Origin: Pseudohaliea sp964438205
Lineage (GTDB): Bacteria > Pseudomonadota > Gammaproteobacteria > Pseudomonadales > Halieaceae
Direction: 5' to 3'
Assembly: GCA_964438205.1 (NCBI GenBank)
Contig: CAYTJQ010000018.1
Coordinates: 1-59,436 of the forward strand
DNA length: 59,436 nucleotides
The notes beneath the pieces are model-generated. The model saw only the letters and a list, made by a program, of their open reading frames with translations. It was not told where the DNA came from and made no database searches. Positions 43,601 to 51,717 of this stretch are shown piece by piece. Position numbers and translations under genes: made by a program. Numbering within the stretch: the first letter of the stretch is position 1; every line of letters starts with the position of its first letter.

Positions 43601-44036
43601 AACGGTGATCGAGACCTTCGAGGGCAAGGAACTGCTCATCCCGAACAAGGACCTGATCACGGGCGTGGTGAACAACTGGTCCCTCACCAGCAGCAAGCTG
43701 CGCATCGTGATTCCCGTGGGTGTGGCCTATGGCAGCGACGTGCGCAAGGCCATGCGGATCCTGGTCGATGTCGCCCGCGATCACCCGGCCATCCTCGACG
43801 ATCCCGCACCCGTCGCGACCTTCGAGGACTTCGGCGACAATGCCCTCACCCTCTGGCTTCGCTGCTACGCCGAGAGCGATTTCATCCAGCGCTGGACCGA
43901 GCTGCGTACGGAAATCTACGAGCGGCTGAACAAGGCCGGCATCGGCATCGCCTTCCCGCAGCGCGATGTGCACCTCGATGCCGCTGAACCGATCCCGGTG
44001 CAGCTGGTCGAAAGACCCGTGACCAAGGAAAGCTGA
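40668..44036 (+). CDS. Large mechanosensitive channel, MscS superfamily (MscK/KefA-like)
   Basis: Inner-membrane channel that opens under membrane tension during hypo-osmotic shock. The product (about 1122 residues from GTG 40668) has a signal peptide (LAAGLLACLLATATALAQ), a long periplasmic coiled-coil domain of about 450 residues, about eleven membrane helices and a C-terminal MscS core. The pore helix is followed by VQWLVAALGVGIGFGLQEIV, then GIILLFERPIRVGD and EGKELLIPNKDLITGVVNNW. The start is uncertain: GTG at 40617, 40668 or 40755 all keep the signal peptide. msrB follows after 16 bp. Confidence 0.92.
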   Translation: MTRTRSTTALGPAAFTAFPAVPNPLSITAVRLAAGLLACLLATATALAQEASTVDRGSLGTLEAAVREDTGLTDEERALLLLDLQQATQDLNQAESYRQEAEGYRQAMENSASEVEKYNGLVGELEDSAPTVEERLGRDPGLEDIEAELDVVEARRQSLADQRSAALSALGERAAGDGEPQQRLASVTAELETTEPALAADDSLKARITAAARTAKRQRLEAEAEMLRLRLRGAPAMNAIRTAKVAWLDASLARADALLAALRDAAASTRQSAAARRIEELRRLARPITQDRPGLQPFLEETLQLIRDQQRLADALAEARGDSATIRELDEYIEEDYSLTQRRLEVAGLEGKLGEVMMTRLASLPDKREIQASIAARNDQLASVSVNTIDTDEALRQSSRRGAYLRERFADLDDWGREERRVLDRLYEQRRDLLREKFEAQNSLLRLLVDTNQAAVELIEATENYEAFLTGNLLWIRSYRFLDPGEFLEQGLALVHPGPALAVSAHWQRLLRTPPLLIGLVVLALLLVNRRRILAAQQALLGVPIRPREESPRKIALGIALGIARGAVLPLLLLLCALAFSVAGGGSASSEGLARGLGAAGVVLFGLNLALSVTARVGTGRRLLKWNNQKADAVRRDLPWLVVLLPVATGLSSFARTGWSEESGGPLAALATFLIALAGVVYGLRLLRSGQFAGDALGKFLLRVSVLIAAAIAVMHLTGQLFAAHLYLLALGWSVAAVALILFVTNVLQRIILIYRSRLERRQREELRAQAEAEASEEAERDPQISERDIDAVASLSDAQGRLLGAARLAALATLLWFIWSPALPAISLLEEVTLWSTVDPTLPMGELRGVSLATLIIAALVVAITALLTKHVPPLVQVLLMEYGSVSAGARYAIGMLLQYVIIGVGASVSLGLIGFAWSKVQWLVAALGVGIGFGLQEIVANFISGIILLFERPIRVGDVISVSGYDGTVVNISARATVIETFEGKELLIPNKDLITGVVNNWSLTSSKLRIVIPVGVAYGSDVRKAMRILVDVARDHPAILDDPAPVATFEDFGDNALTLWLRCYAESDFIQRWTELRTEIYERLNKAGIGIAFPQRDVHLDAAEPIPVQLVERPVTKES

Positions 44037-44052
44037 CAGCGGAGGAACGAGG

Positions 44053-44595
44053 GTGCAGCGACGGACAATTCTGAAGGCCGCGGGCGCGCTCGCGGCCGTC
44101 TCCATCGGCACCAGCGACGCAAAGGAGCACTCCATGGAACTGGCTACCCTGCACGCCGAGTGGCGCGATTACCTGCCCGGGGACTTTCAGCCGCCCGGCG
44201 CCGACGACCGTCTCGAGCTCGACAGCGCCGCCTGGCGGGAGCGCCTCGACCCGGCCGCCTTCGACGTGCTGCGCAAGGAGGCCACGGAGCGCGCCGGGAC
44301 GAGCCCGCTCAACGACGAGAAGCGCCGCGGCGTCTTCGTCTGCGCCGGCTGCAACCTGCCCCTGTTCACCTCGGCGATGAAGTTCGAGTCGGGCACCGGC
44401 TGGCCGAGCTTCTTCACCCACATTCCCGGCGCCGTCGAGACGAAGAAGGACTTCAAGCTCGTCTGGCCGCGCACCGAATACCACTGCGCGCGCTGCGGCG
44501 GGCACCATGGGCACGTGTTCAACGACGGCCCACCGCCGACGGGGGAGCGCTGGTGCAACAACGGGGTGGCACTGCGCTTCCTGCCGGCGGAGTAA
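44053..44595 (+). CDS. msrB: Peptide-methionine (R)-S-oxide reductase with Tat signal
   Basis: Repairs methionine-R-sulfoxide. The 180-residue product begins MQRRTILKAAGALAAVSIG, a twin-arginine signal, so the enzyme is probably exported to the periplasm. The MsrB fold follows: zinc cysteines CAGC and CARC, FESGTGWPSFF, HCARCGGHHGHVFNDGP and the catalytic cysteine in GERWCNNGVALRF. This last motif differs from the usual RYCINS. GTG start with GGAGGAACGAGG upstream. It is probably co-transcribed with the channel gene and may guard envelope proteins against oxidation. Confidence 0.9.
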   Translation: MQRRTILKAAGALAAVSIGTSDAKEHSMELATLHAEWRDYLPGDFQPPGADDRLELDSAAWRERLDPAAFDVLRKEATERAGTSPLNDEKRRGVFVCAGCNLPLFTSAMKFESGTGWPSFFTHIPGAVETKKDFKLVWPRTEYHCARCGGHHGHVFNDGPPPTGERWCNNGVALRFLPAE

Positions 44596-44614
44596 CCTTA
44601 AAATAATATTTAAA

Positions 44615-44629
44615 TGATAATGATTGGCA
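44615..44629 (+). promoter_or_regulatory. Fur box upstream of the TonB-dependent receptor
   Basis: TGATAATGATTGGCA matches the 7-1-7 Fur consensus (TGATAAT-N-ATTATCA) at 12 of 14 fixed positions. It lies in an unusually AT-rich stretch (44597-44640) about 50 bp before the receptor ATG. The surrounding AT-rich DNA probably contains the promoter, but I cannot place its elements firmly. Confidence 0.75.
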
Positions 44630-44679
44630 TTTAGTTTAGCATGGAGTAAGCTCCCCCGACCTGAATCGGAGGAGTTCCC

Positions 44680-46839
44680 ATGCCCACACACCTGCCGGCC
44701 GCCCTGCCCCGTGCCGTCGCCCTCTCCACGCTCTCGACCCTCGCAATCCTCGCGACGGGACAGGCCCACGCCCAGCAGGCCACCGACGATCCGCGCCTCG
44801 AGGAAGTCGTGGTAACCGGCTCCCTTTCGCGCTTCGGCGCCACCAAGTCCGATACGCCGATCATGGACCTCGCTCGCTCGGTCTCCATCGAAACCCAGCA
44901 GGACCTGCTCGACAAGGGCGCCCTGAACCTCGCGGATGCCTATGTCTACAGCGCTGGCGTTGCCGGGGAGCGTTACGGCTTCGCCACCCGCGGTGACTGG
45001 CTGGCCGTGCGCGGCCTCGATGTGCCCGAGTACCGCGACTCGCTGCAGGCCCTGTTCGGGAACTACAACAACACGCGGCCGGATATCTACACGATCGAGC
45101 AGGTGGAGATCCTCAAGGGGCCGGCCTCGGTCCTCTATGGCCAGGGCACGGCCGGCGGCATCGTCAACGTCGTCAGCAAGACGCCCCGGGCCGGGCTCGG
45201 CAACGAGCTGGTGGCGGAAGCCGGCAATTTCGGCCGCCAGCAGCTCGCGGCGGACCTGAACGGCAGCCTCGGCGACCGCGGTAACTGGCTCTACCGCGTC
45301 GTCGGCGTGTACCGCGACAGCGATACCCAGGTGGACGAGGTGCAGGACGACGCCATCGTGTTCGCGCCGTCGCTCAGCTGGCAGCCCGACGAAGACACGG
45401 CAATCACCCTGCTCGCAAACATCCAGCGCACCGACAGCGACACAGGCGCCCAGTTCCACCCCGTCGACGGCACCCTGCGGCCGGCCCCGAACGGCGGAGC
45501 GATTCCCTTCGATGCCTACACCGGCGAACCCGGCTTCAACCGCTACGACACGGACAGCGAGTCCCTCACGCTGCTCGCCGAGCACCAGCTGAACGAGACC
45601 TGGAGCATCGAGGCCACGGCGCGCTGGACTTCCGGCAGTTCCGACTACCGGCAGGCCTGGGCAGCCTTCAGCGGGGGCGATCGCTACGCGCGCAACCCGG
45701 ACGGCTCCCTCTACGGGGACGGCACCGTACCGCGCACCTTCTACGTGGCGGAGAACAGCTCCGAGCAATACGCCATCGACACGCGGGCCCGCGCGCGCTT
45801 CGCCACCGGAGATGCCAGCCACCACCTCCTGATGGGGGTACAGTACCAGGACGTGGAGACCGACACGGACACGGCCTACCTCTACGCCCTCGGCTTCGAC
45901 TTCGCCAGCCGCGGCCCGGACGACGGCTTCGGCGACCGCTTCTGGATCAACACCCTGGACCCTGTGCCGACGGGACGTTTCCCGGACCAGGCGCTGGTCG
46001 ACAGCTTCTTCGCGGATACCCCGGCATCGACCACCGAGGACCTCGGCCTGTACATCAACGACCATGTCACGCTCGGCCCCTGGAACCTGACCCTCGGCCT
46101 GCGCTACGACGAGGTGGACACGGACGCCGGCGCGACGACGCAGTCCGACGATGCCCTCAGCACCAGCGTCGGCCTGCTGTACCAGGGCGAGCTCGGGATC
46201 GCACCCTATATCAGCTACGCGGAGTCCTTCGAGCCCGTCGTCGGCACCGACAACGTCACCAACCAGGCGCTGCAGCCGCAGGAGGGCGAGCAGGTCGAGT
46301 ACGGCATCAAGTACCAGTCACCGGCCGGTAACGTGGTCGTGACCCTGGCCCGTTTCGACACGGAGGTTTCCAACCTCCCCAACCCGAACTCGCTCGTCAA
46401 CGCGGGCTCGCAGCAGGAAGGCGTGTCGAAAGTCGAGGGCACGGAGCTCGAGACCTATCTGCGCCTCGGCGCTTTCAGCCTGGAGCTGAACGCGAGCCGG
46501 CTGGACATGGAGAATCCCGACGGTTTCACCTTCGCCAGTGTGCCCGAAGAACAGCTGTCGGCCTGGCTGGGCTGGCGCCCCGGCGGCGAGCTGGCGGGAC
46601 TGCGCGCGGGCGCCGGCATCCGCTACGTCGGTGAGAGCTGGGACGGCACGGACAGCCTGCGCACGCCGGACTATACGCTCGGCGACCTGATGCTCGGCTA
46701 CACGCTGGGGTCCTGGGATCTCGCGCTCAACGTGCGCAACGTCACCGACAAGGAGTACCTGGCAACCTGCCTGGCCCGCGGCGACTGCTTCCTCGGCGAA
46801 GCACGCACCGTGGTCGGCCGTTTCACCTACCGCTTCTAG
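44680..46839 (+). CDS. TonB-dependent siderophore receptor
   Basis: Outer-membrane gated porin for a ferric siderophore. The 719-residue product has a signal peptide ending AHAQQ, a TonB box region (LEEVVVTGS), a plug domain (DIYTIEQVEILKGPASVLYGQGTAGGIVN) and a 22-strand barrel ending in Phe (VVGRFTYRF). YAESFEPVVGT and YGIKYQSPAG match the ferrichrome/hydroxamate-type receptor class. Strong CGGAGGAG Shine-Dalgarno; the upstream Fur box implies iron repression. A membrane protein and a PepSY protein follow directly. Confidence 0.92.
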   Translation: MPTHLPAALPRAVALSTLSTLAILATGQAHAQQATDDPRLEEVVVTGSLSRFGATKSDTPIMDLARSVSIETQQDLLDKGALNLADAYVYSAGVAGERYGFATRGDWLAVRGLDVPEYRDSLQALFGNYNNTRPDIYTIEQVEILKGPASVLYGQGTAGGIVNVVSKTPRAGLGNELVAEAGNFGRQQLAADLNGSLGDRGNWLYRVVGVYRDSDTQVDEVQDDAIVFAPSLSWQPDEDTAITLLANIQRTDSDTGAQFHPVDGTLRPAPNGGAIPFDAYTGEPGFNRYDTDSESLTLLAEHQLNETWSIEATARWTSGSSDYRQAWAAFSGGDRYARNPDGSLYGDGTVPRTFYVAENSSEQYAIDTRARARFATGDASHHLLMGVQYQDVETDTDTAYLYALGFDFASRGPDDGFGDRFWINTLDPVPTGRFPDQALVDSFFADTPASTTEDLGLYINDHVTLGPWNLTLGLRYDEVDTDAGATTQSDDALSTSVGLLYQGELGIAPYISYAESFEPVVGTDNVTNQALQPQEGEQVEYGIKYQSPAGNVVVTLARFDTEVSNLPNPNSLVNAGSQQEGVSKVEGTELETYLRLGAFSLELNASRLDMENPDGFTFASVPEEQLSAWLGWRPGGELAGLRAGAGIRYVGESWDGTDSLRTPDYTLGDLMLGYTLGSWDLALNVRNVTDKEYLATCLARGDCFLGEARTVVGRFTYRF

Positions 46840-46849
46840 GGGAAGAGCC

Positions 46850-47398
46850 ATGGCACTGACCGCTGCGGGCGCCGCCCTCTCGCTCGGCTTTGTCGCCGGG
46901 CTGTTCGGCGCCTGGCGCCGCGGCAGCGGCGCGTGGGCCGCTGCCGCCCTGATCCTGCTTCTCGCCGCCATCGTCACCTGGTGCGCGGCAGCCGGGGTCG
47001 AGTTCGGCCTCGTCTACGCCCTGACGCTGCCCTCGCTGGCCGCCTTCGCGCTCATCGCCGCGGTCAACGACCGGCGCGGCGCCACGCCGCGCAGCGCGCC
47101 CGCCGCCCGGCGGCTGCCCGCGCCGACCGCGGGCGGCGCGGCGCAGGCCCTGGGCAAGGTCATGCTGGTGGTCCCGGGCGCGGGCGTCGCCGCGGCCCTG
47201 GGCGCGCTGGCGATCGGTTACCTGCTCCATGAGGAGGCCGCGGACCGGCTGGTGACCGCCGGCCTGCTTCTCCCCCTGCTCTGGGGCCTCGCGGCCTACT
47301 GGCTGAGTGCGGCGCGCCGGATCGCACGCCCGTTGGCCGCACTGGCCGTGGCCGCTATCGCCGGAGCGGCGTTCCTGCGCCTGGGGGTGGCAGCATGA
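46850..47398 (+). CDS. Small polytopic membrane protein of the iron-uptake unit
   Basis: The 182-residue protein has five likely membrane helices (for example AAALILLLAAIVTWCAAAG, LVYALTLPSLAAFALIAAV, LLLPLLWGLAAYWLSAARR) and a Pro/Arg-rich loop near residue 85. It starts 10 bp after the receptor with GGGGAAGAG as Shine-Dalgarno and overlaps the PepSY gene by four bases (ATGA). Similar small proteins (DUF3649-like) sit between receptor and PepSY genes in other bacteria, but I do not assign the family firmly. Confidence 0.75.
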   Translation: MALTAAGAALSLGFVAGLFGAWRRGSGAWAAAALILLLAAIVTWCAAAGVEFGLVYALTLPSLAAFALIAAVNDRRGATPRSAPAARRLPAPTAGGAAQALGKVMLVVPGAGVAAALGALAIGYLLHEEAADRLVTAGLLLPLLWGLAAYWLSAARRIARPLAALAVAAIAGAAFLRLGVAA

Positions 47399-48837
47399 GG
47401 TTGTCGCAGGGCCTGGTCCGCCGCTCTCTCGACGGCCACGGCTGGCTCGGACTGCTGGTTGCGGCGCTGATGTTCATCGTCTGCCTCACCGGCACCCTCG
47501 CCGTGTTCTACCCGGAGCTCGAGCGCTGGGAGCAGCCGGGCGTGGCCGAGAGCACGGCGTGGGATCCTGCCACTCTCGAGGCCGGCTTCAATCGTTTCCT
47601 CGCCGACCCGCAGCGCCTCACGCCCCACATGTCGCTCTACCTCCCGAGCGCCGACTTCCCGCGGGCGCGCATGGCAAACGAGGAGGCGGCCTGGCTGGTC
47701 GGCGCGGACGGCCTGCCAGGAGAGCGCGAGCGGCACCCGTACACCCACCTGCTGACCAACGTCCACCTTTATCTTACCCTGCCACAGAGCTGGGGCATGA
47801 TCCTGGTCAGCGCCCTGGGCGCCCTGTTGTTCGCGCTCGTCGTCTCCGGCTTCCTCGCCCACCCGCGGCTCGTGCGCGATGCCTTCCTGTTCCGCTGGGG
47901 TCGCGGCGACCGGCTGGAGCAGGTCGACCTGCACAACCGGTTGAGCGTCTGGGGCACCCCTTTTTACCTGGTGATCGCCGTGACCGGCGCCTGGTTCGGG
48001 CTGGTCCTGCCCCTGGTCGGCGGTGCCACCGCGCTCACCGGTGAGTCGCGCCCGGCCATCGTGGCCAGTGTCTTCGGCGAGGAGCCGCAGGCCGAGGGCG
48101 GACCGAGAGCGGAGCTCGCCCGCGCCTTCGCCACCCTGGAAGCGCTCCACCCGGCGGCGGAACCGATCAGCGTCACGGTACACGAGGCCGACCAGCCGGA
48201 CCGCTTCTTCGAGATTTCGGCGCGCCACCCGGCGCGGCTGATCTGGTCCGAGAACTACCGCTTCGACATGCAGGGCAACTACCTGGGGCGCGTGGGCTTC
48301 AGCGACGGCGGCTTCGGCAGGCAGGTGGCCTACTCGATGTACCGGCTGCATTTCGGGCACTTCGACGGGTTGGCCTCCAAGCTGCTCTACGCGGCACTCG
48401 GGCTCGCGCTCACGGTGGTCTCGGCGAGTGGAGTCAACATATGGCTGGCCCGGCGCAGCCGGCGCGACGCCCTGGACCTCCTCTGGCCCGGGCTGGTCTG
48501 GGGCTTCCCGTTCGCCCTGGTCGCCGGTGCGCTGATCAGCACTGCTGGAATCCCGGTGGGCGCCCCGGCCCTCTGGACCGTGACCGGGCTGGCGCTGGCC
48601 GCCGCCGTCGCGGCCGGCGACGCCCGCCGCGCCCGGCACTGGCTGCGCGGCGCCCTCGCTGCCGCCTGCCTCGGCCTGGCCTCGGCCCATGCGCTGCGCC
48701 ACGGCGCGTCGTCACTTGCGGGCGCGGCGCTGGGTGTCAACGGCGCCCTCCTCGTCACCGCGCTGGTGCTCGCCCTGGGCGGGCTGCGTCGGCGCAGGGC
48801 CGCCGCCACGACGAGCGGCCTGGCGCTGGAGTCCTGA
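47395..48837 (+). CDS. PepSY-associated transmembrane protein (siderophore-reductase-like)
   Basis: Inner-membrane protein of the PepSY_TM family, members of which reduce ferric siderophores in the periplasm (FoxB/PiuB types). The 480-residue product has an N-terminal helix (GLLVAALMFIVCLTGTLAVFY), a periplasmic PepSY region (SVTVHEADQPDRFFEI), the family histidines (HTHLLTNVHLYLTLPQSWG-like and YRLHFGHFDG) and further helices toward the C-terminus. Third gene of the Fur-controlled unit, overlapping the preceding gene by four bases. Confidence 0.87.
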   Translation: MRLSQGLVRRSLDGHGWLGLLVAALMFIVCLTGTLAVFYPELERWEQPGVAESTAWDPATLEAGFNRFLADPQRLTPHMSLYLPSADFPRARMANEEAAWLVGADGLPGERERHPYTHLLTNVHLYLTLPQSWGMILVSALGALLFALVVSGFLAHPRLVRDAFLFRWGRGDRLEQVDLHNRLSVWGTPFYLVIAVTGAWFGLVLPLVGGATALTGESRPAIVASVFGEEPQAEGGPRAELARAFATLEALHPAAEPISVTVHEADQPDRFFEISARHPARLIWSENYRFDMQGNYLGRVGFSDGGFGRQVAYSMYRLHFGHFDGLASKLLYAALGLALTVVSASGVNIWLARRSRRDALDLLWPGLVWGFPFALVAGALISTAGIPVGAPALWTVTGLALAAAVAAGDARRARHWLRGALAAACLGLASAHALRHGASSLAGAALGVNGALLVTALVLALGGLRRRRAAATTSGLALES

Positions 48838-48853
48838 CCCGGCGAAGACGACG

Positions 48854-51616
48854 CTAGCCGGTGACACCCAGCCCGGCGGCGATCGCGTTCACGCTCAGCA
48901 GGAGTTCCGGCAGCAGCGCCTCCGCGCCGGCTTCGTCACCCGCCGTGCGAAGCCCCCGCCAGCGACCCAGCAGGGTCACCTGGTGCTCGTGCAGCGGCGC
49001 GAGCGCCTCGTCCCGCCGGGCGAGGACCCGGTGGATGCGCGGCCGGGCCCGGGCGAGCGAGTCGCCGTAGATGCGCTCGAGCATCCTGCCGGTGCGCTCA
49101 TGTTCATCCTCGATCACTGACAGCAGCGTCTCGCGCCGGTCGCCATCCGCCACCAGCGCGGCGTAGCGCTGCATCACCGGCCGCGACACCATCATCCACG
49201 CGGTGGCTGTGTTGCTGATGAGGTAGTGCAGCGGCGGCCAGCGGTCGGCGGTCTCGGCCTTGGCCGCCAGGAGCGCCTCGAAGGCTGCCGGGTCCGCCGA
49301 CGCCAGCTCTTCGAGGGCGCTGCCCAGGCCATACCAGCCCGGCAGCACGAAGCGCGACTGGTTCCAGGCAAAGACCCAGGGGATGGCGCGAAGGTCCGCC
49401 AGCGTGCGCTGGCCGGTGCGCCGCGGCGGCCGGGAGCCGTGACGGCTGGCCTCGATGATGTCGATCGGCGTGGCCTCGCCGAAGAAGTCGATGAAGCCCT
49501 CGCGCTCGATGAGGGCGCGGTAGGCGCGGCGGCTGGACGCGGCGAGCCGATCCATGATCGGGCCCAGCACGGGCGGGTCCCTGCGCCCTCCCAGGTCGAA
49601 GGCCGTGGCCGCGAGCGCACCGGCCGCCAGCAGCTCGAAATGGTGGGAGGCCGTGCCGCGATTGGCATACTTCTGGGAAATGGTCTCGCCCTGCTCCGTC
49701 ATCCGCAGGCCACCGCCGACCGTCCCCGGGGGCAGCGCACGAATGAACCGGTGTGTCGGACCGGCCCCGCGACCGATCGTGCCGCCGCGCCCGTGAAAGA
49801 AGCACAGCTGCACGCCGTGGCGCGCGCCCACCTCGGCGAGCGCACCCTGCGCGCGGTAAAGGCCCCAGAAGCTGGCGACGATGCCGCCATCCTTGCCGGA
49901 GTCACTGTAGCCGACCATCACCTGCTGCCGCGGCAGCGGCAGGCCGTCCCGCTGCTGCCGCAGGCGCAGGCTGCGCCGGACGAGCGGGTGGGCGAGATAA
50001 TCGTCCAGGATGACCGGGGCCCGTTCCAGGTCCTCGATGGTTTCGAACAGCGGCACCACCTCCAGCGGGCACGCCGGCCCGTCCTCGGCCGGCTGCAGCA
50101 GTCCGCCGTCGCGGGCAAGCAGGTAGACCGCCAGCAGGTCCTCGGCGCTGCGGGTCATACTCACGATCAGCGCACCGAGACCGTCAGCGCCGTGCCGCGC
50201 CAGCTCGGCGGCGAGCACCTCATAGCAGCCGAGTACCGCCTCTGCCTCGCCCGGCGGCGCCCGCCCCACGCGCACGAAGGGGCGCGCGGTCGCGAGCTCC
50301 CGGTCCAGGAGCGCGCGGCGCTGCGCCAGGGGCCAGCCGGCGTAGCGGTCGCCATCGGCGACACCCGCCGCCGTGAGCAGTGCCGCCAGTGCGCGGTCGT
50401 GAAAGGCGCTGTTCTGGCGCACGTCGAGCCGCGCGAGGTGAAAGCCGAAGCTGCGAACCAACAGGCGCACCGGGTCCACATCGGCTGCCACCAGGCGACC
50501 GGCACCCACCGCGGCCAGCGCCTCGCCCAGGGTATCGAGAGCCCGGTCCAGTTCGGCGGCACGGTCGAAGACGTCCGCCCCGGCGGCGCCATCGCGCGCG
50601 GGAAGTCCCGCGCGCAGCAGGTTGACGTACTGGCGCCAGGGCTCCTGCCCGTTGCGCTCGACCGCGGCGCGGCCGGCCTCGCCCAGGGCGGCGGCGCGCT
50701 CCCGGAGCGCCGCCAGGAACGCTGCGGGCGGCGCCTGGCGATGCACGGACAGGCTGAGCTTCGACGCCAGCCGCGCCAGCGCCTCGTCGATCAGAGCGAG
50801 CGCCGCCTCGCGGTGCCGGGCCAGGGTTTCCCGGGTGATCGCCGCGGTCACCCCGGGATGGCCATCGCGATCGCCACCGACCCAGCTGCCGAAGGCGACC
50901 TGCGGCAGCGCCGCGGGGCCCGCGATCAGGGCCGGGTCGAGACCCACCCCCTCCCAGGCCTGGCGCAGGCGCTGGCCGAAAGCGATGAGGGCATCGGGAA
51001 ACACCACGGCGAGGAAATGCAGGACCAGGCGGCGCTCGGCCTCGAGGCGCGGCTTCTCGAGGTAAATCTCACCGGTCCGCCAGAGCCGCTCCAGCGCGGC
51101 GTCCAGCGCCGCCTCCAGGCTCGCGCGCTCCGCCGGCGTCCACATGCTGTTTTCCCGCTCGACCAGGAGCCGGTAGAGAACGCGGTGGTGCTCGAGCACG
51201 GTCTGCCGCTTGGCTTCCGTCGGGTGGGCCGTCAGCACCGGTTCCAGGCGAAGGCTGCGCAGCTGCGCCGCCAGCTGCTCCGCAGTGACACCGCGGGCCA
51301 GGGCCTGGGTGAAGGCCTGCTCCCAGGAGCCCGACTCGTCGGCCTTGGCCCCGGCGCGGGCCGTGGCCCGGCGCTGCTGCGCCACGGAGTTTTCCTCCGC
51401 GTGGTTGAGCAGCTGGAAGGCGATCGACAGGGCCTGTACGTCGTCGTCCGTGAACTCGCCGGGAATCGTGGCATCTGCGCCCTCTCCGCCGCCGTGGTGC
51501 GCCCGCCAGGGCAGTCGAGCTGCCACCTCCGCTGCGCCGAGATCGCTGAGGACACGCAGCAGGGAATCCATCAGCCAACGGAGGCTGTCGGCACCGAGAT
51601 CATCGGGTGAGTTCAT
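48854..51616 (-). CDS. ppc: Phosphoenolpyruvate carboxylase
   Basis: Anaplerotic enzyme making oxaloacetate from PEP and bicarbonate. The product is 920 residues from the ATG at 51614-51616 (E. coli 883). It contains the catalytic histidine in LTAHPTEAKRQT, the GSWVGGDRDGHP motif, VMVGYSDSGKDGG, the FFHGRGGTIGRGAGPTH loop and RAIPWVFAWNQSR. A GTG seven codons upstream (51637) is an alternative start; neither has a good Shine-Dalgarno. It converges with the PepSY gene, 16 bp apart. Confidence 0.96.
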   Translation of the reverse strand: MNSPDDLGADSLRWLMDSLLRVLSDLGAAEVAARLPWRAHHGGGEGADATIPGEFTDDDVQALSIAFQLLNHAEENSVAQQRRATARAGAKADESGSWEQAFTQALARGVTAEQLAAQLRSLRLEPVLTAHPTEAKRQTVLEHHRVLYRLLVERENSMWTPAERASLEAALDAALERLWRTGEIYLEKPRLEAERRLVLHFLAVVFPDALIAFGQRLRQAWEGVGLDPALIAGPAALPQVAFGSWVGGDRDGHPGVTAAITRETLARHREAALALIDEALARLASKLSLSVHRQAPPAAFLAALRERAAALGEAGRAAVERNGQEPWRQYVNLLRAGLPARDGAAGADVFDRAAELDRALDTLGEALAAVGAGRLVAADVDPVRLLVRSFGFHLARLDVRQNSAFHDRALAALLTAAGVADGDRYAGWPLAQRRALLDRELATARPFVRVGRAPPGEAEAVLGCYEVLAAELARHGADGLGALIVSMTRSAEDLLAVYLLARDGGLLQPAEDGPACPLEVVPLFETIEDLERAPVILDDYLAHPLVRRSLRLRQQRDGLPLPRQQVMVGYSDSGKDGGIVASFWGLYRAQGALAEVGARHGVQLCFFHGRGGTIGRGAGPTHRFIRALPPGTVGGGLRMTEQGETISQKYANRGTASHHFELLAAGALAATAFDLGGRRDPPVLGPIMDRLAASSRRAYRALIEREGFIDFFGEATPIDIIEASRHGSRPPRRTGQRTLADLRAIPWVFAWNQSRFVLPGWYGLGSALEELASADPAAFEALLAAKAETADRWPPLHYLISNTATAWMMVSRPVMQRYAALVADGDRRETLLSVIEDEHERTGRMLERIYGDSLARARPRIHRVLARRDEALAPLHEHQVTLLGRWRGLRTAGDEAGAEALLPELLLSVNAIAAGLGVTG

Positions 51617-51677
51617 CGCTATTACCGCTTGAGACACTGGCTGGGACCGGGCCGAAAACCGTCCCCGATCCAGACAA

Positions 51678-51686
51678 AAGATAGCA
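51678..51686 (-). promoter_or_regulatory. Possible extended -10 promoter for ppc
   Basis: TGCTATCTT on the minus strand fits an extended -10 (TGn-TAtnnT), about 60 bp before the ppc ATG. No good -35 is visible. The gap 51617-51717 shows nothing else. Confidence 0.3.
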
Positions 51687-51717
51687 GCTCTTCGACGGTC
51701 TGCCCGCCCGGCCGTGC

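Noticed and set aside
49226..51610. 794-residue open frame on the plus strand
   Set aside because: Antisense to ppc, which has all catalytic motifs; no recognisable domain.
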